Shown one piece after another: positions 34,661-42,634 of a stretch of 64,000 bases of DNA. Made by a program: the position numbers and the translations under genes. Each line of letters opens with the position of its first letter. Positions within the stretch are counted from its first letter, which is position 1. Below the pieces are notes generated by a model. That model did no database searches, was not told where the DNA came from, and was given only the letters and a program-made list of their open reading frames with translations. The DNA is from Paenibacillus sp. 453mf (GTDB taxonomy: Bacteria > Bacillota > Bacilli > Paenibacillales > Paenibacillaceae): contig NZ_FPAC01000006.1 of the NCBI RefSeq assembly GCF_900116105.1, positions 62,001 to 126,000 on the forward strand. The letters are read 5' to 3'.

Positions 34661-36532
34661 TTGAGCGCACATGACGTAGGTCGAGAAGCAACAGAACAAG
34701 GTGGTGGAGCATTAAAAAAAGTAGGTTCGAGAGCTGCTGGAAGAGCAGTTGGCAAGGCTGGTAAATATATAAAGAAACTACTCGTGAGATTCTTGAAGCA
34801 ACTCATTCTCTCAATCGGTAAGATTATTGCATCTTTGGTTGGTCCTTGGGCAGTTATAATAATTATTGGACTTTTATTGATTTTAGGAGTGCTGTCAGCA
34901 ATCCCGTTCTCTGACTGGTTTTTGGGTGGGAACGCACGGAGTGATGCTCAAAAGAATGCCGACTTAAAATATGAGCAGCAATTCAAGTCTGCAGCAGAAG
35001 CAACTGTTGCAGAATTATGGGATATCGAAGCGGATAGTTCTTGGAAAACCCAAGTTGTTAAAACTGTGAAACCAAGTTGGGGGATTCCTGCAGGTTTGGT
35101 ACGATATGAGATTCTAGTGAATCAGAATGAAAAAATAGAGCTGGACGACTATGATCCTGACGATTTGATTAAAAGTTTTACTCCTTCGTTTTCTTACACT
35201 AAAATAAGCGACGATACTAACCGTTATAAACATGTAGTAGCTTGTACTTATAATGAAACAGATAAAGAAACCGGGGAAACAAAGAGTTGGACGGATACAG
35301 AGACAACTTATACCGAAAGTAAACGCGCATCTCACGATGTACTAACTAACATCAGTCTTGACTATGGCAATATGGAAATAAAACCTCTAAAGCGATATTA
35401 CCCTGGGGGAACTCTACAACCTACAGATAACTGGGAACAAGAGAGCACGTCGTCTAGCGAAAATTGTACGACGACAACGTACAAGCAGTACGATCATACA
35501 ACAGTAGATGATCGTTATGCCCCCAGTCTCTCAGTCGATGGACAAGCCTTTCAAAAAATTCTTATAGACCTTGGGGTAAGCGAAGACGACATGAAACTAT
35601 TTTATGAGTTCGTAACCACTGCAGATCCAGACTGGAATCCTGCTTTGTACGGTGGGGACGCCTCGAACTTCCCAGGAGAATGGCTCCCTGGCTCTGCCTC
35701 GGTTCCAGACGTCGTATTGCGTTATGAGCCTATTGTTAGAAAATACCTTGAGCTAAAAGGCATGGCAGAACATACCCAACTCATTCTTGCTGTAATCATG
35801 CAAGAAACCGGTGGCCGATATCTCGACATCATGCAATCTTCCGAATCACTGGGACTTCCACCAAATACGATTACAGATCCAGAAGTATCTATACAAGCAG
35901 GCATTAATCATTTTGCGTCTGTCTATCAATCGGCTGGTGGTGATATTGAATTAACCCTTCAGGCTTATAACTTTGGGGGAGGATACATATCGTACGCAAA
36001 AGAACACGGAGGTCACTCAAAAGAGGTCGCATTAGCTTTCAGTCAAATGATGGCTGAGAAAAATGGATGGAAGAGATATGGTGATCCATTATATGTTGAC
36101 CACGTTATGAGATACTATAATGCGACCAACGTTGCTATTAACATCCCCCCAGGAGAGCAGATATTTGATGTTCAAAACGTTTTGAATATTATGAGCGAGT
36201 ATCTTGGACAGCCGTATGTTTGGGGCGGTAAGGGACCTAGTGAAGGATTTGACTGCTCCGGATTGATCTCTTACGCTTTCGGCCTAATTGGAATTGATTT
36301 GTCCGGTAATGCGCATACCCAGTATAACAAGACAGTTCCTATTGACGAGAGTGAAGCAAAGCCCGGAGATTTAGTATTCTGGGAAACTTATAAGAAAGCT
36401 CCTTCTCACGTAGGGATGTATCTGGGTGATGGGAAATTTATCAACTCTGGTAGTTCACTAGGAGTAAGCATTGATAAATTGTCTCGCTGGAAAAATTATA
36501 AATTCCTCGGATTTCGTCGGGTTATTAAATAA
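34661..36532 (+). CDS. Bifunctional T4SS cell-wall hydrolase (lysozyme-like + NlpC/P60)
   Basis: TTG start with GGAGGTGA. The 623-residue product has a basic cytosolic start, one transmembrane helix (about 60-85) and a linker domain. A lysozyme/SLT-like domain follows (about 355-490; ILAVIMQETGG with the likely catalytic Glu about 380). The NlpC/P60 (C40) domain (about 505-620) has Cys near 530 in GFDCSGLI and His near 582 in SHVGMYLG. Such enzymes open peptidoglycan for Gram-positive conjugation channels. Placement after VirB6 is standard. Confidence 0.85.
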   Translation: MSAHDVGREATEQGGGALKKVGSRAAGRAVGKAGKYIKKLLVRFLKQLILSIGKIIASLVGPWAVIIIIGLLLILGVLSAIPFSDWFLGGNARSDAQKNADLKYEQQFKSAAEATVAELWDIEADSSWKTQVVKTVKPSWGIPAGLVRYEILVNQNEKIELDDYDPDDLIKSFTPSFSYTKISDDTNRYKHVVACTYNETDKETGETKSWTDTETTYTESKRASHDVLTNISLDYGNMEIKPLKRYYPGGTLQPTDNWEQESTSSSENCTTTTYKQYDHTTVDDRYAPSLSVDGQAFQKILIDLGVSEDDMKLFYEFVTTADPDWNPALYGGDASNFPGEWLPGSASVPDVVLRYEPIVRKYLELKGMAEHTQLILAVIMQETGGRYLDIMQSSESLGLPPNTITDPEVSIQAGINHFASVYQSAGGDIELTLQAYNFGGGYISYAKEHGGHSKEVALAFSQMMAEKNGWKRYGDPLYVDHVMRYYNATNVAINIPPGEQIFDVQNVLNIMSEYLGQPYVWGGKGPSEGFDCSGLISYAFGLIGIDLSGNAHTQYNKTVPIDESEAKPGDLVFWETYKKAPSHVGMYLGDGKFINSGSSLGVSIDKLSRWKNYKFLGFRRVIK

Positions 36533-36555
36533 ATTGTATTGTGAGGTGAGTGAAG

Positions 36556-37038
36556 GTGAGTAACAGAAAGTTCTATGCGTTGTTGGGAGTTGTTTTAATT
36601 CTTGGAATCGTTGGAAGCCTAGTCTTTTCCTCCAATTCGGGCCTTAAAAAAGAGATAGAAATGGAACAGGCCGGTATCGAACTCAACACTCAATTTGTAG
36701 ATAAGTTTTTTAATTATGCTTCTACGAAGCAGCGATACGATAACGTGAAGTCTTTGATGACTGAGCGAGGCTATAGATCAACTTATCCATCCGGAATGGA
36801 ACTGCCGGCCGACAGCTCTGTAAAATCTCAGGTATCAAACTTGAAGATTTATGTACAAAAAGCTCCATCTGTTAAAGAGAACCAAATGGAGATATTAAAT
36901 CAATTCGTAGCCACTACCGAATTTAATGAAATTCAAAGCTCTAAGGAAGTAATCATGAAGACATTCCTCGTTTATGAGGAATCGGTTGGTTGGATGATCA
37001 ACGACATCGAGATGATTATACAGAATGCAGAAGAATAA
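36556..37038 (+). CDS. VirB8-like small membrane protein
   Basis: GTG 36556 has GAGGTGA 6 nt upstream. The 160-residue product has one N-terminal helix (FYALLGVVLILGIVGSLVF) followed by a soluble extracytoplasmic domain that ends in MKTFLVYEESVGWMINDIE. This resembles the NTF2-like fold ending of VirB8/TcpC proteins. Likely a T4SS scaffold protein. The assignment rests on architecture and operon position. Confidence 0.6.
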   Translation: MSNRKFYALLGVVLILGIVGSLVFSSNSGLKKEIEMEQAGIELNTQFVDKFFNYASTKQRYDNVKSLMTERGYRSTYPSGMELPADSSVKSQVSNLKIYVQKAPSVKENQMEILNQFVATTEFNEIQSSKEVIMKTFLVYEESVGWMINDIEMIIQNAEE

Positions 37039-37059
37039 AACCAAAGGGGGTGCTCCCAG

Positions 37060-37542
37060 ATGTACGAAAACGTAACAGAAGCCGTTTATCAACTTGTTAG
37101 ACTTGTTCAAATAGTTGGTATACCAATATTCGGCTGCCTATTCGGAATAGGATTTATTCTTCTTCTAACTGCAGGGAAGAATCCCATTCGAAAGAGAAGA
37201 GGTTTGCTGTTCGTGATCTTTTTTGGAATAGGTACATTTTTAGTTGCCTATGTTCCTGCTATCGTGCACACTTTCGCTGGAGATGCACCAGGCCAAGCCT
37301 CAAGTGCTAAGACTGTTGAAGAGATTGTTGATTCCACAACACCGCTTGGCAGCATCATCTTTAATGCTCTGAAATATATCGCGATTCCTGTTACAGCAAC
37401 TATGTTTTACATTGGTATATTTGTACGTTTGCTGGCAGGGAAAGATCCGGCCAGAAAACGGCTCGGCATTGGTTTAGCCATGTTTTCGCCTCTTACAATG
37501 GCTATCGTCTTGGCAATTCCTTTACTTTTACCTAAACTTTGA
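37060..37542 (+). CDS. Tandem-duplicated four-helix membrane protein of the T4SS
   Basis: ATG with AAGGGGGTG upstream. Four hydrophobic helices are arranged as two similar halves. Each half has a helix pair around a basic loop, AGKNPIRKRRGL in the first and AGKDPARKRLGI in the second. Each half resembles a VirB2-like hairpin with a cytosolic basic loop. I infer internal duplication of a pilin-like unit; the role is unknown. Confidence 0.65.
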   Translation: MYENVTEAVYQLVRLVQIVGIPIFGCLFGIGFILLLTAGKNPIRKRRGLLFVIFFGIGTFLVAYVPAIVHTFAGDAPGQASSAKTVEEIVDSTTPLGSIIFNALKYIAIPVTATMFYIGIFVRLLAGKDPARKRLGIGLAMFSPLTMAIVLAIPLLLPKL

Positions 37543-37574
37543 TCTGAACAATTTGGAACTGGAGTGATAGATGG

Positions 37575-37724
37575 GTGATTAATCCTAAGCTTGATTCAAG
37601 GTTTGAAGAAATGCGTTCAATTTTAGAGCAGACTGCCTTAAAGTATGGATTAAATCACCCAGAGGTTCTGCATCTTAGCCAAGAATTGGACAAAATTCAT
37701 AACGAATTACTACAAGAAAGATAG
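37575..37724 (+). CDS. Spo0E-like aspartyl phosphatase
   Basis: GTG start with GGAGTGAT 6 nt upstream. The 49-residue product (VINPKLDSRFEEMRSILEQT... then LSQELDKIHNELL) has the length and the SQELD signature of the Spo0E family. Such proteins dephosphorylate Spo0A-P in Bacillota and delay sporulation. It is the last gene of the T4SS operon, just before its terminator. It would let the element hold the host vegetative while transfer genes are on, which is inference. Confidence 0.7.
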   Translation: MINPKLDSRFEEMRSILEQTALKYGLNHPEVLHLSQELDKIHNELLQER

Positions 37725-37752
37725 GAGCAGGGGTAAGCACCCTGCTCCTTTT
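37724..37752 (+). terminator. T4SS operon terminator
   Basis: GGAGCAGGG pairs perfectly with CCCTGCTCC around a 7-nt loop, followed by four T, directly at the Spo0E-like stop codon. Confidence 0.9.
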
Positions 37753-37774
37753 CTATATATAGTCGTAAATCATG

Positions 37775-37828
37775 AACAATGTCTACATTTTTTTGTATAA
37801 ATTATACAATTCAACATTGTGTTTTTTT
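37775..37828 (+). promoter_or_regulatory. Attenuator with internal palindrome upstream of Rad52-like operon
   Basis: AACAATGT (37775-37782) pairs with ACATTGT (37814-37820) before seven T. Inside lies the perfect palindrome TTGTATAA-A-TTATACAA (37793-37809), which looks like a protein operator. A TAATAAT-like -10 follows at about 37838. The hairpin could be a terminator, an operator, or both. Confidence 0.5.
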
Positions 37829-37962
37829 GATACATGTAATAATATTGGAAAATGGGATGATAATAATACGTTTGTGTATCTATAATAATATTCTTGAGAA
37901 AACATTTAAAAGAAATAAGTGATCTCGTTATTATCTACATCTACCAGTAAGGAATGATTAAA

Positions 37963-38631
37963 ATGTTTGATAATCTGTCAAAAGAAGAATATGAGAAGTT
38001 ATATGATGAGATCATATTTAAGTTAACTGCTCCATTTCCTGAAGGCACAGTAGAGTTTAAAAACAATAACAAGGCCAGTGCTTATATACCGTCACATCCA
38101 ATTCAATATAGGATTCGTACTGCAGCTGGGCCCTACTGGTCTTGGCGAGTAACCACTGAAAAACCTATTTATCACGAAGAGACGGATGAAATAGAGGTGC
38201 GGGGTGTCCTAACTATCTTGAATGCGAGTGCGGAAGGACAAGGATTTGCAACTTTGGATCGGAAGAAAGATACGAGAAAGATCATGTTCTACAAAGAGTC
38301 TATACGAGCGGCAGCAAGTGATGCATTACGTGACGCGGCAGATGCCTTTGGGGTAGGCCATTATAATCTTGCTCCATATAGAGAATGGGCTAAGAATCCA
38401 GGGGCAGGCTTGATTGATATTGCTCAAGTGCCCGTAAGAAAAAGTGAGTTACCAACAGAAACGACCAATAAGATCGAAGTATTTTATTGCAAGAACTGTA
38501 ATGTTGTCCTAAGCCAAGAGGACCTAGATTACCTGAAACTTGTAAAATGGACAATAAAAGTGTGTAAGGAACATGTGCCTGAATATCAGAAGAGGAAGTT
38601 TGACCCGAATTATAAACCAAAAGAGGGATAG
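37963..38631 (+). CDS. Rad52-like single-strand annealing protein
   Basis: ATG 37963 has AAGGA 9 nt upstream; ATG 37954 abuts the SD. The 222-residue product matches the Rad52/phage annealing pattern. It has LTAPFPEGTVEFK, AYIPSHPIQYRIRTAAG, WSWRV, a beta strand VRGVLTILNASAEG and then SDALRDAADAFGVGHYNL. A C-terminal CKNC/CKEH pair may bind zinc. The family anneals ssDNA during recombination or after conjugative entry. It starts a short operon with three unknown genes. Confidence 0.75.
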   Translation: MFDNLSKEEYEKLYDEIIFKLTAPFPEGTVEFKNNNKASAYIPSHPIQYRIRTAAGPYWSWRVTTEKPIYHEETDEIEVRGVLTILNASAEGQGFATLDRKKDTRKIMFYKESIRAAASDALRDAADAFGVGHYNLAPYREWAKNPGAGLIDIAQVPVRKSELPTETTNKIEVFYCKNCNVVLSQEDLDYLKLVKWTIKVCKEHVPEYQKRKFDPNYKPKEG

Positions 38632-38633
38632 CA

Positions 38634-39209
38634 ATGGCAAAAAGCTTTATACTTACTTGTTCGTTGTGTGAGAACTTCGACTCTATGAAGAAAAAATGTA
38701 AAGTAAACGGAGTCGATCGTTACGCACACGACGCTACATATGCATCTGAATGTAATTCTAATGGGAATTTCGTTCGCTATATGAATGTAATTCCGGACGT
38801 ATATAATTACTACTCTGAAAACGAGGATACACCGGTGGACTGGGCCCCGGACTTAAAAAGGATTCCAACAGATAAGAATGATCTTCCGCTGATTGTGAAG
38901 ACGAAACGAGGGTTAGAAAGAGCAATTCCTGCAGATCATTCAGTTGAGCTGAAAGTGGATACATTAATTGAAGGTAAAGTTCCGGCGATCTTAACTTATC
39001 AAGGACAAAGAGAGTTGATATATGAGCTTGGCATCTCCATCAGTCAAAGTCTCGCGGATAAAGCAGGAGTTCCATTAAAGGTCCTCCCTGAAGAGGTGGG
39101 ATGGGAAGGAATTCCGGAGTTAGTAGGTGTATACCTGGGAGCAACAAAATCATACGATCGGGGTGGAAAGGCATGGTTAACAAACAAACCTGTCAAATGG
39201 AAATCTTAG
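38634..39209 (+). CDS. Hypothetical protein in annealing operon (191 aa)
   Basis: ATG 2 nt after the Rad52-like stop. The N-terminal CSLCENFDSMKKKC and CNSNGN cysteines suggest a small metal site. The rest is a soluble mixed domain ending in basic residues (WLTNKPVKWKS). The family is not recognised. Co-translation suggests a partner of the annealing protein. Confidence 0.7.
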   Translation: MAKSFILTCSLCENFDSMKKKCKVNGVDRYAHDATYASECNSNGNFVRYMNVIPDVYNYYSENEDTPVDWAPDLKRIPTDKNDLPLIVKTKRGLERAIPADHSVELKVDTLIEGKVPAILTYQGQRELIYELGISISQSLADKAGVPLKVLPEEVGWEGIPELVGVYLGATKSYDRGGKAWLTNKPVKWKS

Positions 39210-39472
39210 ATGACTCTGTAAACGATATTCGCTCTAATATTGTTCACTGGCTATCGGAACTTTATAAAAAAATTAGTAGTTTAGGTAAAGCTGAACAAGA
39301 GCATAAATTTGAGAATTATAAGCTTGTTTTCCGAGGTGGAGTCATGAGCATAGAAGGATCCAGTGATGTAATTGAAGTTAGCGGAGATCGCTACTCTGAT
39401 GTTCGTTTGGGAAAAAAGATACGTTCCTATTCACATATTCCGGTTGAGTGGATCACTAACTTCTGCTTATGA
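39173..39472 (+). CDS. Small hypothetical protein (99 aa)
   Basis: ATG 39173 with GGTGGAAAGG upstream is chosen; the earlier in-frame ATG 39101 lies well inside the previous gene. It overlaps that gene by 37 bp, and its stop overlaps the next start (ATGA). Soluble; not recognised. Confidence 0.6.
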   Translation: MVNKQTCQMEILDDSVNDIRSNIVHWLSELYKKISSLGKAEQEHKFENYKLVFRGGVMSIEGSSDVIEVSGDRYSDVRLGKKIRSYSHIPVEWITNFCL

Positions 39473-40119
39473 CGCCTCGTATACCGCTAACTGTTGAGAT
39501 CTACCACCATCTATTAGATGTTGTAAAGGAAAAATTACTTCAGTCGCTTGAACACGAATATGAGAGTGTTACTGAGATAGTAAACCTAGCATCTATTAAA
39601 TTCATTAAAGATACAAATGCACCATTGCCTTATAACCCAGCCAGGATAAGTCAGTCAAAGATGAAGCAAATCTTGTGTGATGATCTCTTTCCTCGTAGAA
39701 AGACTTTAGTTTCCGTCGATAAAGCTCTGTTTGATTCATTTAAACGCATGATACTCGAGCGATCATTTCAACTTTATGAGGTTGATAAAAATGAGGTTGT
39801 CATCTCAAATAGGTATGCAGTTGAGACTGCATTGTGGTTAACAGTTCGAGCGAACGAATTGATTAGGAATGATCCCTACTTTGATGATGAACTATTGCTG
39901 CAGCAGTTAGACATTCAGCAAATAATCATTGGGTCATTAAATAATGTCGCTTCTATTGTGGGTCATTCTCCAACTGCAAGGCAGTATGAGAAACATCGAA
40001 AGGCAGCAGGAGGTCCATCCCTTAGTTTCATAAAAAATGAATTCGGTACATTCAATGAAGCAAAGAGGTTTGCAGGGCTTGAGGAACGACCTAGGGGGAA
40101 GAATCAAAAGTATATTTAA
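39469..40119 (+). CDS. Protein with C-terminal homing-endonuclease-associated repeat
   Basis: The 216-residue product is coupled by ATGA to the preceding gene. The C-terminal 55 residues (VGHSPTARQYEKHRKAAGG, then PSLSFIKNEFGTFNEAKRFAGL) match the homing-endonuclease-associated repeat, a small DNA-binding helical unit. No nuclease motif is visible. The N-terminal 150 residues are helical and unrecognised. Probably DNA-binding, working with the annealing protein. Confidence 0.65.
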   Translation: MTPRIPLTVEIYHHLLDVVKEKLLQSLEHEYESVTEIVNLASIKFIKDTNAPLPYNPARISQSKMKQILCDDLFPRRKTLVSVDKALFDSFKRMILERSFQLYEVDKNEVVISNRYAVETALWLTVRANELIRNDPYFDDELLLQQLDIQQIIIGSLNNVASIVGHSPTARQYEKHRKAAGGPSLSFIKNEFGTFNEAKRFAGLEERPRGKNQKYI

Positions 40120-40158
40120 ACAAGGCTTTATCGTATTCACCTCTGATATTTTTTCTGA

Positions 40159-40248
40159 TATAATTGCAATAAATTAAACCGAATACAAACACAGCCGGAA
40201 GCACCGCTGATTAGGGGAAACCTTGATACGCGGTGCTTCTATTTTTTT
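40159..40248 (+). promoter_or_regulatory. Promoter plus family-2 leader, copy b
   Basis: Extended -10 TGATATAAT (TATAAT 40159-40164). After 31 nt comes the hairpin CGG-AAGCA-CCG (40196-40206). Its 3' arm is shared with the terminator AGAAGCACCGC-type stem, GCACCGC/GCGGTGC, which ends in TATTTTTTT. Confidence 0.75.
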
Positions 40249-40274
40249 AATAATGATGATGTGGAGGGTTTATG

Positions 40275-40487
40275 ATGTTAATGAATACACGTATTCCAAG
40301 CCGTTTCGTTGGTATGACACCAGGTGAGTTCGTAGTAGTTGGACTTTCCTTTAGACCGATGAGAGAGGAGGGATTTCGTTCTGATTTTGGTGGAATTCTA
40401 GATTTCCATTTTAAAATTGGTGATGTGGAAAAGCCGTTGGATATCGTATCGGCACTAATAATAACAGAGCAAAAAGTTATTAATTAA
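40275..40487 (+). CDS. Small hypothetical protein (70 aa)
   Basis: Several in-frame ATGs; 40275 gives the best spacing to TGGAGGG. The short soluble protein (IPSRFVGMTPGEFVVVGLSF...) is not recognised. First gene behind family-2 leader b, with the ankyrin-containing protein gene 40 bp downstream. Confidence 0.6.
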   Translation: MLMNTRIPSRFVGMTPGEFVVVGLSFRPMREEGFRSDFGGILDFHFKIGDVEKPLDIVSALIITEQKVIN

Positions 40488-40526
40488 GCTATATCATAAT
40501 TGAGAGTGACTTTTAGGGAGGCTGAC

Positions 40527-41615
40527 ATGAATCATCTTACATATTTAGGGTTGGACATATCTACGAATTTTACGGACGGTCAAGATTATCTAGAATTAAG
40601 AGGGCAAGTGCGTATCATGGATGATCAAACCGGTCAAGAAAAGACTGTAGGGAAGATTACTGCTACTGTACTTTCTGAACAATGGAGTGAAGTGAAGTTG
40701 GTCTCTATTGCTGCAGGAATAGATGAAAGGCTTCATAGCTGTCTAAAGTGTCTTGAAGAGTATGACCTTTTCGTTGGTAAGGTTGCGGTCATACTGAAGA
40801 GTGAATTTATTGGAGAATTCAAGAGATATGAAGAGCAGGCGTTTCGTGACCTTACATATTTTTTAGATAGGGCGTTACAAGTGGACCATACGATAACATC
40901 CTTTCCATTCGAAAGACAACTAAAAAAAGAATTAGGCTACCAAAGGACATGGGGACCGGATAAACGATCATATTCCATCAGAACAACCCGCGAATTCGAG
41001 CCGTGCATTCCCGATGTTTCTATTGTTCCATTTGATTATCAGACAAAGCAGGTTGGTCCAATATATAATCGTTTGAGAACAAATTTCGAACCGAGCTCAG
41101 TTCTTAGTTTATCTGATGAAGCAAGAAAAGTAATATCAATATTAGAAACTAACAGAGGAAGGGCACTAAACAAAGCGGATATACTCAAAGAGTGTCCTTT
41201 CTCGGAAGATGAATTAAGTTTAGCTATGCTGGAACTTATAGAGATTGACTTAATAATAGAGGAGAGTGCGGAACAACAACTCTCCTGCGACCCGAAATCA
41301 AGTGAAGAATGTACAGCTGCTATCACAGAGCTAAGTATACTAGGAGATGTCAAAACAGGGAATGTCGCAAGGGTAGCTGAATTGATTGAATCTGGTGCTG
41401 ATATTAATGAACTTACAGCAGAAGGTTGGAATGCACTTTTTATTGCAATAGACAATAAAGATAATGAAATGGCGAAATTATTACTACTAAAAGGAATTAA
41501 TGCAAATTATGAATCTATAGACGGTACAACGGCACTTAAATTCTCTTGGCGCACTCAAAACCGGATAATCGAGCATATTCTAACCCAGTACGGAGTAACA
41601 ATGAGGTTTGAATAA
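40527..41615 (+). CDS. Ankyrin-repeat-containing protein (362 aa)
   Basis: ATG 40527 with AGGGAGG 6 nt upstream replaces an earlier TTG-type start. The N-terminal 250 residues are unrecognised and include a winged-helix-like stretch (ISILETNRGRALNKADILKE). The C-terminal 90 residues hold about two to three ankyrin repeats (VAELIESGADINELTAEGWNALF..., AKLLLLKGINANYESIDGTTAL). Ankyrins mediate protein contacts. Co-regulated with T4SS and surface genes through family-2 leaders. Confidence 0.7.
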   Translation: MNHLTYLGLDISTNFTDGQDYLELRGQVRIMDDQTGQEKTVGKITATVLSEQWSEVKLVSIAAGIDERLHSCLKCLEEYDLFVGKVAVILKSEFIGEFKRYEEQAFRDLTYFLDRALQVDHTITSFPFERQLKKELGYQRTWGPDKRSYSIRTTREFEPCIPDVSIVPFDYQTKQVGPIYNRLRTNFEPSSVLSLSDEARKVISILETNRGRALNKADILKECPFSEDELSLAMLELIEIDLIIEESAEQQLSCDPKSSEECTAAITELSILGDVKTGNVARVAELIESGADINELTAEGWNALFIAIDNKDNEMAKLLLLKGINANYESIDGTTALKFSWRTQNRIIEHILTQYGVTMRFE

Positions 41616-41616
41616 A

Positions 41617-41666
41617 GAAAAGCAGACGGACGAAATTATTAAAACTCATCGTCCTTCTGCTTTTCT
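41617..41666. terminator. Bidirectional terminator
   Basis: AGAAAAGCAG pairs with CTGCTTTTCT, with GGACGA/TCGTCC continuing the stem. It lies between the convergent ankyrin gene and the minus-strand membrane-protein gene. Confidence 0.8.
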
Positions 41667-41947
41667 TTGTATATTTTATATATTTTCAAGGGGAGTACGA
41701 ATGCAACTAAAGTTAATGATGCTGCAAGTAGGAGTTGATTTAATGAGTTCGGCTCAATCGCTGATGAAATAGTGAACAGCATCCAGAGTAAGGCTATAAG
41801 ATAAAAAGCCATTACTCCAGCGAACATGTTATACCTTACCATAAAATGCATGAATCCATGAGTATCGATCGACCGTTTCTTGGCCATTATCAAGCCAAAT
41901 GCCTGAAGGCAAGCTAAGATGACTATAATCCAAAGGATAACGTTCAA
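41639..41947 (-). CDS. Small three-helix membrane protein
   Basis: Minus-strand TTG start at 41947 with GAGAGGAG 8 nt upstream. The 102-residue product has three hydrophobic helices (VILWIIVILACLQAFGLIM, MFAGVMAFYLIALLWMLFTI, LLLAASLTLVAFVLPL) and a basic/acidic tail. The family is not recognised. It shares no operon with its neighbours. Confidence 0.7.
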   Translation of the reverse strand: MNVILWIIVILACLQAFGLIMAKKRSIDTHGFMHFMVRYNMFAGVMAFYLIALLWMLFTISSAIEPNSLNQLLLAASLTLVAFVLPLKIYKIYKEKQKDDEF

Positions 41948-41969
41948 GTGGTTTACTCCTCTCTCAAGG

Positions 41970-42383
41970 GACTTCTGAACACACTTACCTTAATGTAACT
42001 GCTATATCGTCGGGATTTGCAAGTTACTATTTCTCCGTTTCATTCTGTATTGTAAATTCAAGCGCACTGACTTAACTTCTTCTTAAACAATTTGTCACTG
42101 AAGGAAACTTATAAACGCGTGGCTTCAAGTTCATGTTGCTTGATTGACTGTTGGTTTCAACGAGAATCCGACATAGTTAAAGCTGTTATCTGTCTCTTAA
42201 ATGGTTAGCCCACTGAATTTTGTATATTTATACTTATTGTACAGCAACGGTTGCATAGGTGCATTCTCATTTCTTGTTGTTTCTATAATTAGGTGAACAA
42301 CCTGGTACTTTTCCTACTATATATACTGATAATTTAGAATCTGTTATAATCGAATCATAATCTTTATTTTTCCTATCACTCTA
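41970..42383 (+). other. Gene-free stretch before the methyltransferase modules
   Basis: I see no gene here. Near its end TGTTATAAT (about 42340) and TCATAATCTTT form the promoter and start region of leader copy 11. The rest is unremarkable AT-rich spacer. Confidence 0.6.
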
Positions 42384-42540
42384 AGTGGAGGCATGCGCCA
42401 AGCCACTCATTCTAATCTTGTTTTTAATTTTGATTTTATTTGCAAAAATGCGCCCATATGGGTTTTATGACGTACTCGAAATAACGCTTGACCATAGCGG
42501 CTAATGTTAATGCATTGGACGTTTTGGTCAGGCGTTTTTT
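42384..42540 (+). promoter_or_regulatory. Family-1 leader RNA / attenuator, copy 11
   Basis: P1 is AGTGG/CCACT around AGGCATGCGCCAAG, then ATTCTAA. Terminator AACGCTTGACCA (42483-42494) pairs with TGGTCAGGCGTT (42525-42536), inner AATG/CATT, then six T. The competitor is CGCT-tgaccat-AGCG. A four-codon mini-ORF (42583-42597, MDEM) with SD GAGGAG follows before the first real gene. Confidence 0.8.
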
Positions 42541-42634
42541 ATTGCCTGAATACCAAAAATAAACTATGAGGAGATTATTATTATGGACGAAATGTAAGAG
42601 GGCAGATAAGAAAACTGAAGCAGGAGGATGAATC

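Noticed and set aside
28385..37724. Full conjugation set including relaxase and coupling protein
   Set aside because: Neither a relaxase (HUH or MOB motif) nor a VirD4-like ATPase was found; they may lie outside the window.
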